Below are positions 1 to 8,408 of a DNA stretch of 64,000 bases, piece after piece; position 1 is the stretch's first letter, and every line of letters begins with the position of its first letter. The notes beneath the pieces are model-generated. The model saw nothing but the letters and a program-made list of their open reading frames with translations. It did not search any database and had not been told where the DNA came from. Origin of the DNA: Sphingomonas taxi. GTDB lineage: Bacteria > Pseudomonadota > Alphaproteobacteria > Sphingomonadales > Sphingomonadaceae. The stretch is from positions 567,774-631,773 of the forward strand of contig QFQI01000001.1 of NCBI GenBank assembly GCA_003243195.1, given 5' to 3'. A program made the translations under genes and the position numbers.

Positions 1-610
1 CCACCTCCGTCTGGTTGCGGCGGAAATCGGCCTCGAACTGATAGAAGAGATGGGAGCCGACGGTGCCTTGCGCGCCGAACCGGAACTGGCGGAGCGTCGA
101 GGTGGTGATGTTGCGGCTGTCGGCATCCGAGCCATGGGTCGTCTGGACGTCCGCCAGGATGCGACCGCGTGGCTTGAACGAAAAGGCGCCGTCGCGACTG
201 GTGAAGACCGGCGCGCCGCGCGACCAGTCGACCTTCAGATCGGCCGGCACGTCGGGCTGTCGCGCGGCCACCTCGGTCCCCGCACGGGGCGGTTCCGCCT
301 CGACCGCCCGCGCGGCGGTGGCGACTGCCGGCCGCGGGGTACCGGATGGCGCATCGCCGGCCGGCGACGGCGCAGCGGGTCGCGGCTGTGAACGCTCCGC
401 GACCTGCACCGCCTCGCCGCGTTGCGCGCGTGCGATCAGGGCGTCCGCCCGCGTGCGCGACAGCAGACCATTGCCGACCATCTCGTCGATCAACGCGAGC
501 AACGTGCGGTAGACCGCCTCGGTCTCGCCGGCCTTTTCCCCCGACTGGGCACTTGCGACCTGCGGGAAGAGCAGCGCCGTCAGCGCCACCACGTTCAACA
601 CTGCCTTCAT
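1..610 (-). CDS. Phosphate-selective porin OprO/OprP-like protein (N-terminal part, cut by window edge)
   Basis: Read on the minus strand, an ATG at 610 follows a good ribosome site (GGAGAGG). The product opens with a signal peptide (MKAVLNVVALTALLFPQVASA), then an Ala/Pro/Arg-rich linker of about 90 residues. After that comes the start of a beta-barrel (FKPRGRILADVQTTHGSDAD, then GAQGTVGSHLFYQFEADFRR), which resembles the start of the OprO/OprP porin family. The protein should sit in the outer membrane and pass anionic solutes. It lies 34 bp after the CitE-like gene on the same strand, so it is probably the last known member of the dicarboxylate operon and could admit its substrate. The 3' end lies outside the window. 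Family assignment is fairly sure; substrate is not. Confidence 0.7.
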   Translation of the reverse strand, partial: MKAVLNVVALTALLFPQVASAQSGEKAGETEAVYRTLLALIDEMVGNGLLSRTRADALIARAQRGEAVQVAERSQPRPAAPSPAGDAPSGTPRPAVATAARAVEAEPPRAGTEVAARQPDVPADLKVDWSRGAPVFTSRDGAFSFKPRGRILADVQTTHGSDADSRNITTSTLRQFRFGAQGTVGSHLFYQFEADFRRNQTEV

Positions 611-644
611 TTGCCTCTCCACCGCCGTCCTTTGGACGTGCGGG

Positions 645-1448
645 CTATGGTTCGATCGCAGCCAGCCGTTCCGCCCGATCGAGAAGTCGGCGCGCGCGAA
701 GGCGAACCGGCTCGTCCACCATCGCGCCGTCCACGGCGGCCGCGCCGTCGCCGCTGCCCAGCACGCGCTCGGCCCAGGCGATTTCGTCACCCCCCGGCCG
801 GAAGCCGGCCCTCGCCGGCGTCACCTGCCGCGGGTGGATGAGCAGCTTGCCGCCGAAGCCCAGCGCGCGGGCGTGACGCGCATCATCCTGCGTCGCCGCC
901 GGGTCCGTGACATCGGTCGTCACGCCGTCGAGCGGCTGTGGCAGGTCCGCCAGCCGTGATGCGACCAGCACCTCCGCCCGCGCCGCGGCAAGCGCGGACC
1001 GCACATGATCGCAGCCGAGATCGGCGGCATAGTCGACGGATCCAAACGCGAGGCGGGCGACATGACCGCCCGACGCCATCCCCCGCACCTCCGCGATGCC
1101 CCGCACCGTTTCCACGAGCGCGATCACCGGCGCCACGGCCGCGACCCGCGCCAGCGCAGCGCCATGACCGGCCTTTGGCAGCATGATCGCGGCGATCGGC
1201 AGACGCGCGAGCGCGGCGAGATCGTCCTCATGCCACGGCGTCCCGGCGGCGTTGATCCGCACGATCACCGGCAGGTCGGTGAAGCCGGCATGCAGCGCGG
1301 CACGGGCGGCGTCCTTGCCGCCCGGCGGCACCGCATCCTCCAGGTCGAGGATCACCGCATCGGCGCCGCTGCGCGCCGCCTTCTCGAAGCGCTCAGGGCG
1401 ATCGGCCGGGACGAACAACGGCGTGACGATATGGGCGATCCTGCTCAT
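645..1448 (-). CDS. HpcH/HpaI aldolase family, CitE-like (citramalyl-/malyl-CoA lyase type)
   Basis: A 267-residue CitE-like beta-subunit fold protein. Visible family motifs are LFVPADRPERFEKA near the start, the acidic metal site VILDLEDAV, VRINAAGTPWHEDDL, IMLPKAG, the conserved Glu in ALVETVRG, and AFGSVDYAADLG. These enzymes cleave 3-hydroxyacyl-CoA esters such as citramalyl-CoA or malyl-CoA. The start at 1448 (MSRIAHIVTPLFVP) is chosen because it fits the family N terminus and overlaps the MaoC stop as ATGA; upstream in-frame codons give a nonsense Arg-rich leader. With CoA-transferase and MaoC genes next door, citramalyl-CoA to acetyl-CoA plus pyruvate is a reasonable guess. Substrate is inferred. 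Confidence 0.85.
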   Translation of the reverse strand: MSRIAHIVTPLFVPADRPERFEKAARSGADAVILDLEDAVPPGGKDAARAALHAGFTDLPVIVRINAAGTPWHEDDLAALARLPIAAIMLPKAGHGAALARVAAVAPVIALVETVRGIAEVRGMASGGHVARLAFGSVDYAADLGCDHVRSALAAARAEVLVASRLADLPQPLDGVTTDVTDPAATQDDARHARALGFGGKLLIHPRQVTPARAGFRPGGDEIAWAERVLGSGDGAAAVDGAMVDEPVRLRARRLLDRAERLAAIEP

Positions 1449-2296
1449 GCCCAATGCGCCTGCGCCTGCATCGCCACCGGCCCCTGCGGCCGCGCGGTCC
1501 ACAATTCCATGGTGTCCCCGGTCAGCTTGCCGGCGTGGAGACACATCAGTTCATCCCCGAACAGCGTCGAAAGGCTGCGGAACGAGAAGCGGGAGGGCGG
1601 GCGGCCCGCACGCTTGCGGCTGGCCAGGTGCAACAGCAGGGTCGCCTGGAGCGGACCATGGACGACCAGGCCCGGATAGCCCTCCACCTGCGTGGCATAG
1701 GGATGATCGTAGTGAATGCGGTGGCCGTTGAACGTCAGCGCCGAGTAGCGGAACAGCAGCGGCGCGGTCGGCGCGAGCGACACGACCGCCGCTCCCAACG
1801 GCGCCGGCGCCGGAGGAGTCGCCGGTACCGCATTCTCCAGCGCGCGATAGACGATCGTCTGCCGGTCGCGCACCACGATGGCGTCGCCGCTTTCGATGCG
1901 ATGGTCCACCGTGACGAAGCACAGCGTGCCGGACCGCCCCTGCTTCACCGCCACGTCGGCGATACGCGACACCCGCCGTACGGCATCGCCGACCCGCAAG
2001 TCGCCGTCGAACGCGATATCGCTTCCCGCCCACATCCGGCGTGGCAGCGGGACGGGCGGCAGGAACCCGCCGCGCGCGGGATGGCCGTCCTCCCCCAGCG
2101 CGGTCATCGGCGCCGCAGGCTGGCACAGGCAGAAGTGGATCAGCCGCGCCGCCGCCTGCCCGTCGCGCGGCGGATCCCCTGGCAGGCCGAGGGTGGCATG
2201 GAAGCGCTCCGCGAGCGCGGGGGTCAGGTCGTCGCTCGCGACCTCCTCCGCGCCGATCCATCCGGCGAGATGCGCGCTGTCGATCGGATCGCTCAT
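1445..2296 (-). CDS. MaoC/HTD2-type double hot-dog acyl-CoA hydratase (itaconyl-/mesaconyl-CoA hydratase-like)
   Basis: A 283-residue protein with an N-terminal hot-dog half carrying GGFLPPVPLPRRMWAGSDIA and a C-terminal MaoC half carrying the hydratase motif YSALTFNGHRIHYDHPYA, followed by YPGLVVHGPLQATLLL. Family members include mesaconyl-C4-CoA hydratase and itaconyl-CoA hydratase (Ich), which add water to a C5 enoyl-CoA to give citramalyl-CoA. The gene overlaps both neighbours by ATGA (2293-2296 and 1445-1448), so it is translationally coupled between the CoA-transferase and the CitE-like lyase. The order CoA-transferase, hydratase, lyase mirrors the Ict-Ich-Ccl itaconate route known in Pseudomonas. 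Exact substrate is inferred. Confidence 0.82.
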   Translation of the reverse strand: MSDPIDSAHLAGWIGAEEVASDDLTPALAERFHATLGLPGDPPRDGQAAARLIHFCLCQPAAPMTALGEDGHPARGGFLPPVPLPRRMWAGSDIAFDGDLRVGDAVRRVSRIADVAVKQGRSGTLCFVTVDHRIESGDAIVVRDRQTIVYRALENAVPATPPAPAPLGAAVVSLAPTAPLLFRYSALTFNGHRIHYDHPYATQVEGYPGLVVHGPLQATLLLHLASRKRAGRPPSRFSFRSLSTLFGDELMCLHAGKLTGDTMELWTARPQGPVAMQAQAHWA

Positions 2297-3411
2297 TCGG
2301 AATCCTCCCCGGTCTGGCCGCCGAGCGCGGGCACGCCGCGATAGCGACGCGGTTCACCCATTACGCGCGGCGCGGGCGCGGGAACGGCGACCGGCCCGGC
2401 AGGGGTGTCGACGGTGATGCGTCGAAGGTGCGGATGCGCCGACAGGGCGGCCATGTCGTTGACCCCGGCGAAGGCGACGTCGGCGGCACTCAGCCGCTCG
2501 CGCGCCTCATCCTCACTCATGAAGGCGAAGGCCTCGGCGACCAGCGCGTCGGTATCCGCGCGATGTCGGACGCGCTGCACGTTGGTCGAAAATCGCGGGT
2601 CCACACCGTAGCTGGCGTCACCGAGGAAGATTTCGGCAAACTTCCGCCATTCGCGATCGGACTGGATCGACAGCAGCATCTGCCTGCCGTCGCGCGTCGT
2701 GAACACGCCATAGGGTGCGATCGAGGGATGCGCGAGGCCGATGCGCTGCGGCGGCCTGCCGCCTTCCTGATGGAGCAGCGGCACGGTGAGCCAGTCGGCC
2801 ATGACGTCGAACATCGACACGCGGATATCCGCGCCATCCCCGCTGATACCGCGCGCGATCAGCGCCTCCAGGATCGCGGCATGCGCGGTGGCGCCGGTCG
2901 CGATGTCGACGATCGAGATGCCGACGCGGGCGGCCGCCTCCGGCCCGCCCGTCACCGACGACAGGCCCGACTCCGCCTGGATGAGCAGGTCGTACGCCTT
3001 GCGGTCGGCCATCGGCCCTTCCTCGCCATAGCCGCTGATCGAGCAGACGATCAGACGCGGATGGCTCTGCCGCAGCTTTTCCGGTGCGAAGCCCAGCCGT
3101 CCCAATGCGCCGGGCTTCAGATTCTGCACCAGCACATCGGCGCCGGCGATCAGGGTGGCCAGGCGCGCCTTGCCCGCCGCGCTGGCCAGGTCGAGGATCA
3201 GCGACTCCTTCCCGCGGTTGAGCCACACGAAATAGCTGCTCTGCCCGCCGGCCGCGACGTCATCATATCCGCGCGCGAAATCCCCTTCCGGCCGTTCCAC
3301 CTTGATGACCCGCGCGCCGGCATCGGCGAGCCGGGAGGTGCAGAAGGGCGCCGCCACGGCCTGCTCGATGGCGACGACGGTGAGTCCGTCGAGCGGCAAC
3401 CGCGCGCCCAT
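2293..3411 (-). CDS. CaiB/BaiF family (class III) CoA-transferase
   Basis: 372 residues, slightly shorter than the usual 380-430. The N terminus has the nucleotide/CoA fold start LDGLTVVAIEQAVAAPFCTS, then RLADAGARVIKVERPEGDFAR and LNRGKESLILDL. An Asp at position 169 (VGISIVDIATG) lies where formyl-CoA transferase has its catalytic Asp. Such enzymes move CoA from succinyl-CoA or another donor to a carboxylic acid. The stop of the upstream acyl-CoA dehydrogenase and this ATG share one base (TGATG at 3409-3413). In context it should activate the acid produced by the aldehyde dehydrogenase, or an imported dicarboxylate such as itaconate, mesaconate or methylsuccinate. Confidence 0.87.
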   Translation of the reverse strand: MGARLPLDGLTVVAIEQAVAAPFCTSRLADAGARVIKVERPEGDFARGYDDVAAGGQSSYFVWLNRGKESLILDLASAAGKARLATLIAGADVLVQNLKPGALGRLGFAPEKLRQSHPRLIVCSISGYGEEGPMADRKAYDLLIQAESGLSSVTGGPEAAARVGISIVDIATGATAHAAILEALIARGISGDGADIRVSMFDVMADWLTVPLLHQEGGRPPQRIGLAHPSIAPYGVFTTRDGRQMLLSIQSDREWRKFAEIFLGDASYGVDPRFSTNVQRVRHRADTDALVAEAFAFMSEDEARERLSAADVAFAGVNDMAALSAHPHLRRITVDTPAGPVAVPAPAPRVMGEPRRYRGVPALGGQTGEDSE

Positions 3412-4574
3412 CAGTAGGACCGCGGTAGGCCGAGGATATGCTCGGCGACATAGGAATAGATCAGGTTCGTGGAGATCGGCGCGACCTGGTACAGCCGCGT
3501 CTCGCGGAACTTGCGCTCCACGTCATATTCGTTGGCGAAACCGAAGCCGCCGTGGAACTGGATGCAGGCATTGGCCGCCTCCCACGACGCCTTGGCCGCG
3601 AGGTATTTGGCCATGTTCGCCTGTGCGCCGCACGGCTCGCCGGCGTCGTAGCGCCGGCACGCCTCGAACCGCATCAGGTTCGCCGCCTCCACCTCGATAA
3701 AGGCGTCGGCGATCGGGAACTGCACGCCCTGGTTCTGGCCGATCGGCCGACCGAACACGACCCGCTCCTTCACATAGGAGGACACGCGGTCGATGAACCA
3801 ATAGCCGTCACCGATACACTCCGCCGCGATCAGCGCGCGCTCCGCGTTGAGGCCGGTCAGGATATATTTGAAGCCCTGCCCTTCCTCGCCGATCAGGTTT
3901 TCGGCCGGAATTTCGAGATTGTCGAAGAACAGCTCGTTGGTCTCGTGGTTGACCATGTTGGGGATCGGCTGAACCTTCATGCCGTTCGCCACCGCATCCT
4001 TCACGTCGACGATGAAGATCGACAGCCCTTCGGACTTCTTCTTCACCTCGGCAAGCGGGGTGGTGCGCGCGAGCAGGATCATCAGGTCCGAATGCTGGAC
4101 GCGGCTGATCCAGACCTTCTGGCCATTGATGACATATTTGTCGCCTTGGCGGATCGCGGTGGTCTTGATCTTGGTGGTGTCGGTGCCGGTCGTCGGCTCG
4201 GTCACCCCCATCGACTGGAGACGCAGCTCGCCGGTCGCGATCCGGGGCAGGTACGTCCTGCGCTGCTTCTCCGACCCGTGCCGGACCAACGTGTTCATGT
4301 TGTACATCTGGCCATGGCAGGCGCCGGAATTGCCGCCTGCGCGGTTGATCTCCTCCATGATGACCGACGCCTCGGTGAGCCCCAGCCCCGATCCGCCATA
4401 TTGCTCGGGGATCAATGCCGCCATCCAGCCCGCCTTGGTCAGCGCGTCGACGAACGCTTCGGGATAGGCGCGCTGCTCGTCGACCTTGCGATGATATTCG
4501 TCGGGGAACTCGGCGCAGAGCGCGCGCACCGCGTCGCGGATCTCGTCGAAGCCCTCTCCGGCTGTGGTCTGCAT
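3411..4574 (-). CDS. Acyl-CoA dehydrogenase (isovaleryl/long-chain type active site)
   Basis: 387 residues with the family's full architecture: N-terminal helical domain, the FAD-binding strand MGVTEPTTGTDTTKIKTTA, the substrate region VNHETNELFFDNLEIPAENLIGEEGQG, and the C-terminal helical domain with the FAD-contact motif IQFHGGFGFANEYDVERKFR. The usual C-terminal EGT catalytic Glu is replaced (APISTNL near 365-371). A Glu at 245 in LNAERALIAA lies where isovaleryl- and long-chain acyl-CoA dehydrogenases carry their base, which suggests a branched substrate. In the operon it could oxidise methylsuccinyl-CoA or a similar ester to the enoyl-CoA for the MaoC hydratase. Family is certain; substrate is inferred. 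Confidence 0.9.
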   Translation of the reverse strand: MQTTAGEGFDEIRDAVRALCAEFPDEYHRKVDEQRAYPEAFVDALTKAGWMAALIPEQYGGSGLGLTEASVIMEEINRAGGNSGACHGQMYNMNTLVRHGSEKQRRTYLPRIATGELRLQSMGVTEPTTGTDTTKIKTTAIRQGDKYVINGQKVWISRVQHSDLMILLARTTPLAEVKKKSEGLSIFIVDVKDAVANGMKVQPIPNMVNHETNELFFDNLEIPAENLIGEEGQGFKYILTGLNAERALIAAECIGDGYWFIDRVSSYVKERVVFGRPIGQNQGVQFPIADAFIEVEAANLMRFEACRRYDAGEPCGAQANMAKYLAAKASWEAANACIQFHGGFGFANEYDVERKFRETRLYQVAPISTNLIYSYVAEHILGLPRSY

Positions 4575-4592
4575 GTTCCTGTCCTCTTGTTC

Positions 4593-6077
4593 TCAGCGCA
4601 TGACGAACGGGTTGGGCACGCCGTTCGCCAGGTTGATCCAGACGCATTTGGTCTGGAGATATTCGTCGATCGCCTGCTGCCCGCTCTCGCGCCCGATGCC
4701 CGACTTCCCGTACCCGCCGAACGGGGCCATGAAGCTGACCGCGCGATAGGTGTTGACCCACACCGTCCCGGCGCGCAGCCGGGCCGGCATGGTGATCGCG
4801 CGGGCGATGCTGGACGTCCACACGCCCGCGGCGAGGCCGTAGATGCTGTCGTTGGCGATCCGCACCGCATCGTCGTCGTCATCGAAGGGGATGATCGACA
4901 GGACGGGGCCGAACACCTCCTCGCGCGCGATGCGCATGTCGTTGTTCACGTCGGCGAAGATCGTCGGCTCCACGAACCAGCCATCGGCCAGCGCCGCATC
5001 GTCGGGCCGCTTGCCGCCGAGGACGCAGCGCGCGCCATCGGCCCGCGCGATGTCGATATAGGACAGCACCTTGTCGCGCTGCTGCGTCGTCGTGATCGGC
5101 CCGACCTGCGTGTCCGGCGCCATCGGGTCGCCCAGCTTCGCGGTGCGCGCGATCGCCACGATCTTCTCGACCACCGCGTCGTACACCGTCCGCTGCACCA
5201 GCACCCGCGACCCCGCGATACAGGTCTGGCCCGAGGCGGCGAAGATGCCCGAGATGGCGCCCTTCGCCGCGTCGTCCAGATCGGCATCGGCGAAGATGAT
5301 GTTGGGGGATTTGCCCCCCAGCTCCAGCGTCACGTGCTTGATGTGCTTGGCCGCCTGCTGGTAGATATGCGCGCCCGTCGCGTCGCCGCCGGTGAAGGCG
5401 ATCTTGGCGACCAGCGGATGCTCCACCAATGCCGGGCCGACCTCGGCGCCAAAGCCGGTGACGGTGTTGACCACCCCGGCCGGAAAGCCTGCCTCGGCGA
5501 ACAGCTTCGCGAATGCCAGCGTGGAAGCGGAGGTATATTCGCTCGGCTTGATGACGATCGTGCACCCCGCCGCCAGCGCCGGCGCCAGTTTCCAGGCGAG
5601 CAGCAGGAGCGGCGAGTTCCACGGCGTGATCGCGACCACCACGCCCAGCGGTTCGCGCGTGGTGTAGCTGAACATCTGCGGCTTGTCGGTGGGCAGCACG
5701 CCGCCCTCGATCTTGTCCGCGAGGCCGCCGAAATAGTGGAACCATTCGGGGATGTAGCGCACCTGCCCCAGCATCTCGGCATAGAGCTTGCCGTTGTCGC
5801 GCACCTCCAGCGCGGCGAGCGTCTCCGCATTGCGTTCGATAAGGTCGGCAAGGCGGCGCAGCAGCTTGCCGCGCTGCGTCGCCGTCAGCGCCGGCCACGC
5901 GCCGTGGGTGAAGGCCGCGTGCGCCGCCTCGACCGCCGCATTCGCATCATCCGCGCCGCCATGCGGCAGTTCGGCCCACTCCCTGCCGTCGAACGGATTG
6001 ACGCTGGCGAACCATCCGCCATCCCTCGCCGCGACCGCTTCGCCGCCGACGATATTGTGGAAGCGTTCCAGCGCCAT
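4593..6077 (-). CDS. NAD(P)+-dependent aldehyde dehydrogenase
   Basis: 494 residues, normal for the superfamily. Catalytic residues are all visible: Asn154 in TPWNSP, Lys/Glu of the cofactor loop in IVIKPSEYTS, Glu252 in LELGGKSPNI and nucleophile Cys286 in ASGQTCIAGS. The nucleotide loop reads FTGGDATG rather than the common FTGSTEVG. The start at 6077 (MALERFHNIVGGE) is chosen because it begins the conserved fold and lies 10 bp after the decarboxylase stop; the longer open frame upstream runs into the other coding frame. It should oxidise the aldehyde or semialdehyde formed by the adjacent ThDP decarboxylase to a carboxylic acid. Confidence 0.92.
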   Translation of the reverse strand: MALERFHNIVGGEAVAARDGGWFASVNPFDGREWAELPHGGADDANAAVEAAHAAFTHGAWPALTATQRGKLLRRLADLIERNAETLAALEVRDNGKLYAEMLGQVRYIPEWFHYFGGLADKIEGGVLPTDKPQMFSYTTREPLGVVVAITPWNSPLLLLAWKLAPALAAGCTIVIKPSEYTSASTLAFAKLFAEAGFPAGVVNTVTGFGAEVGPALVEHPLVAKIAFTGGDATGAHIYQQAAKHIKHVTLELGGKSPNIIFADADLDDAAKGAISGIFAASGQTCIAGSRVLVQRTVYDAVVEKIVAIARTAKLGDPMAPDTQVGPITTTQQRDKVLSYIDIARADGARCVLGGKRPDDAALADGWFVEPTIFADVNNDMRIAREEVFGPVLSIIPFDDDDDAVRIANDSIYGLAAGVWTSSIARAITMPARLRAGTVWVNTYRAVSFMAPFGGYGKSGIGRESGQQAIDEYLQTKCVWINLANGVPNPFVMR

Positions 6078-6087
6078 GTCCTTCTCC

Positions 6088-6699
6088 TCAGATCGGCGCG
6101 TGGCCGAGCGCGGCGCGGAAGCGGTTCTTGATGTAGACGCCGTCACGCGGCGGCAGCACGCGCGGCGGGTTCTCGGCCTTGATCTTGATCGTCGCGAGCT
6201 TGCTGCCCGAACGGTCCGCGATCCTGCCGCGCAACTCCTCGACCCCCGCCATGTCGTCGATCCGCTTCGTCCAGGCGAAGCCGAGCTCCGCCGCCACGCG
6301 GTCGATCTCCACGCCGCGACCGGCATGGCTCTCCTGCAAGCCGGTCTCACCGAAATGCCCGTTGTCGAGCACCGCCAGCGTCAGGTTGGGCGGGCGGCGG
6401 ATGCCGATCGTCGCCAGCGCGCCGAAGCCCATCATCAGCTCGCCGTCGCCGGTGACGACGACCACCGACCGGTCCGGCCGCGCCGTGGCGATGCCGAGGC
6501 CGACCATCGCGGCGCTGCCCATCGCGGCCCACAGATAGTAATTGCCGTCATGATCGCCGGCGGCCATCACATCGTAGCTGGCCGAACCCAGGCCGGTCAC
6601 GACCAGCAGGTCGCCGCGATCCTTCAGCAGCGCCGCGACAGCCTTGCGCCGGTCGAGCGGGCCACCCAGCTGGTGGCCGGTCTTGCTTACTTGACCCAC
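6088..6699 (-). CDS. ThDP-dependent decarboxylase, beta (ThDP-binding) subunit
   Basis: About 203 residues forming the C-terminal half of a ThDP decarboxylase. The ThDP/Mg motif starts at VVTGDGELMMGFGALATIG and ends near NGHFGETG. The fold resembles the beta subunit of sulfopyruvate or phosphonopyruvate decarboxylase (ComE type). No ATG is near the domain start. The best start is GTG at 6699, which lies inside the end of the alpha gene with GGAGAG just upstream, giving a 13-base overlap and translational coupling. Together with the alpha subunit it should decarboxylate a 2-oxoacid to an aldehyde for the next enzyme. The real oxoacid is unknown. Confidence 0.8.
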   Translation of the reverse strand: MGQVSKTGHQLGGPLDRRKAVAALLKDRGDLLVVTGLGSASYDVMAAGDHDGNYYLWAAMGSAAMVGLGIATARPDRSVVVVTGDGELMMGFGALATIGIRRPPNLTLAVLDNGHFGETGLQESHAGRGVEIDRVAAELGFAWTKRIDDMAGVEELRGRIADRSGSKLATIKIKAENPPRVLPPRDGVYIKNRFRAALGHAPI

Positions 6700-7229
6700 T
6701 TCTTCTCTCCGATCAGGCGCTGGCCGAGCAGCAGGGCGGTGGCGCTGTCGCCGTTGAAGGCCATGGTGGCGGCACCGTGCAGCAGCGGCGCGACATCCTC
6801 CGGCTTGTCGGCGCGCCACGTCATCACCCCCATCAACTGGAGCGCGGCCTCCGTCTTCTGCCCCATCGGGTTCTGCCAGGCGTTGAATTCGGCCCAGTCG
6901 CCGCGCATCGTCACCGCCATCAGCAGCGGGAAGCGGCTCATCGCCTGAAGCGCCAGCGTGTTGAGGCAGTTGCCGACGCCGCTGGACTGCATGAGCAGCG
7001 CGCCGCGCTCCCCGGCCAGCCAGGCACCGGCGAGATAGCCGATGCCCTCCTCCTCGGTGGTGAGGACGACGGAGTTGATGGAATTGTCGGCTTCCGCCAT
7101 GCGGATCGCGGTCGAATGGCCCGCGTCGGGGACGTACACGATGTGCTTCACATCGTGATCCTTCAGGACGCGAAACACGTCCGCCTGCCAGTCGATTGCT
7201 TCGGCGACCGTACCGTCGTGCCTCTCCAT
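6687..7229 (-). CDS. ThDP-dependent decarboxylase, alpha (N-terminal, Glu-bearing) subunit
   Basis: 180 residues corresponding to the PYR domain of ThDP decarboxylases, as in the alpha subunit of sulfopyruvate decarboxylase (ComD type). The ThDP-activating glutamate lies in LTTEEEGIGYLAGAWLAGE, and the substrate side has MQSSGVGNCLNTL and MTMRGDWAEFN-like features. ATG at 7229 is preferred because GGAG sits seven bases before it; a GTG at 7259 could add ten residues. It is the first gene of the minus-strand operon and diverges from the LysR gene with only 113 bp between them, so its promoter lies there. Confidence 0.8.
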   Translation of the reverse strand: MERHDGTVAEAIDWQADVFRVLKDHDVKHIVYVPDAGHSTAIRMAEADNSINSVVLTTEEEGIGYLAGAWLAGERGALLMQSSGVGNCLNTLALQAMSRFPLLMAVTMRGDWAEFNAWQNPMGQKTEAALQLMGVMTWRADKPEDVAPLLHGAATMAFNGDSATALLLGQRLIGEKKWVK

Positions 7230-7278
7230 GCCCAACTCCGTTGTGTGTTTGACGGACACCTACCCGAAGCCGTGGCAT

Positions 7279-7334
7279 GCCGACGAATGCTTGTTCGGCC
7301 AATGAGCTATGCCGAGACTGTATCGCGCGCTACA
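7279..7334. promoter_or_regulatory. Candidate LysR-type operators between the decarboxylase operon and its LysR gene
   Basis: The 113-bp divergent gap holds two inverted repeats. GCCGA-N11-TCGGC spans 7279-7299, and TGTA-N8-TACA spans 7319-7334, eight bases before the LysR ATG. Divergent LysR genes normally bind such a gap to control both directions. Neither repeat has been matched to a second copy, so these are only candidates. Confidence 0.3.
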
Positions 7335-7342
7335 CTGCCGGG

Positions 7343-8275
7343 ATGGAAATCTCGCAGATCAAGACCCTGATCCATGTCGCCGAGCTCGGCAGCATCAGCA
7401 AGGCGGCCGACCGGCTCGGCATCGCCCAGCCTGCGCTCAGCCGTCAGATCAGGATGCTGGAACAGGAACTGAAGGCGCCGCTGTTCATCCGGCACGGCCG
7501 GGGCATGATCCCGACCGAACTTGGCCGACAGATCCTCGTGCCGGCCGGGGAGATCCTCGGCAAACTGGATGACATGCGGCAACTCGCCGACGAGGGCCGC
7601 ACGTCGTTCCTCGGCCGCGTGCGCTTCGGCATGACGCCGACGGTGGCCGAGATCATGACAGTGCCCCTGGCGCAGCGCGTGCGCGAGGCGCATCCCCGGC
7701 TGTCGCTGTGCTTCAGCTCGGCCTTTTCGGGGCACCTGCTCGACTGGCTCAAGCGGGAGGAACTCGACTGCTGCGTCGCCTATGATCCGGAGGCGACCGG
7801 CGCAGTCCGGACCCGCCCCATCCTTCTGGAAACGCTGCTGGCCGTGGGCAACGCCGACAGCGCGCTGCGCGACGACCGCCCCATGACCGTCGCCGAATTC
7901 TCGCAGGAGCGGCTGGTCCTGCCCAGCCCCCTGCACGGACTTCGACGCATCGCGGATCAATGCGCCGCGCGGGCGGGCGTCCAACTGGTGCCCGCGCTGG
8001 AAGCGGATTCGTTCGGCGCGATGATCGACCTCGTTAAGGCCGGCTATGGTTTGACCATCCTTCCGCTGGCGCCGATCTATCAGCGGATTCGGGCCGGGGA
8101 GCTCAGGACGGCGCCATTGATCCATCCGACCCCCAGCCGGCGGGTGGTCATGACCTACCCGGCGGACCGCCCGATCAGCCCGGCGACACGCTTCACCGGG
8201 GAAGCCTTCACGGCGATCGCGGCCCAGCTTGTCGAGCAGAACATCTGGGCCGGGCAGATCATCCCGGAAAGCTGA
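7343..8275 (+). CDS. LysR-family transcriptional regulator of the dicarboxylate/2-oxoacid operon
   Basis: 310 residues. The winged helix-turn-helix occupies the first 60 residues (VAELGSISKAADRLGIAQPA, LSRQIRMLEQEL, then FIRHGRGMIPTELGR). The effector domain follows from about residue 90 (LGRVRFGMTPTVAEIM) and has the typical KAGYGLTILPL stretch near 240. The start at 7343 (MEISQIKTLIHVAELGS) is the family start; an upstream ATG at 7277 would add an unrelated Cys-rich leader. It diverges from the decarboxylase-to-porin operon and is followed by the KgtP-like permease, so it probably activates both in response to a pathway intermediate. Confidence 0.88.
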   Translation: MEISQIKTLIHVAELGSISKAADRLGIAQPALSRQIRMLEQELKAPLFIRHGRGMIPTELGRQILVPAGEILGKLDDMRQLADEGRTSFLGRVRFGMTPTVAEIMTVPLAQRVREAHPRLSLCFSSAFSGHLLDWLKREELDCCVAYDPEATGAVRTRPILLETLLAVGNADSALRDDRPMTVAEFSQERLVLPSPLHGLRRIADQCAARAGVQLVPALEADSFGAMIDLVKAGYGLTILPLAPIYQRIRAGELRTAPLIHPTPSRRVVMTYPADRPISPATRFTGEAFTAIAAQLVEQNIWAGQIIPES

Positions 8276-8408
8276 TGGCCCGCCGTGCCATATAATTCGA
8301 GCATAGCTGTTACCTCCGAAGCGCTCTGGCCCCTTCCGCTGTCCGGCATAGGCTGACACCTACCCCGCAATGCTCTCGTCAGAAGAGCGTCAGACGAGAG
8401 GATCCGTC

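Noticed and set aside
3438..6131. 897-residue open frame on the plus strand
   Set aside because: It lies antisense to the aldehyde dehydrogenase and acyl-CoA dehydrogenase genes, whose catalytic motifs are intact. Its composition (Arg/His/Val/Asp-rich) is that of a high-GC shadow frame.
6078..6350. Longer N terminus for the aldehyde dehydrogenase
   Set aside because: The extra residues are the wrong frame of the decarboxylase beta gene and are Arg/Ser-rich without family match.
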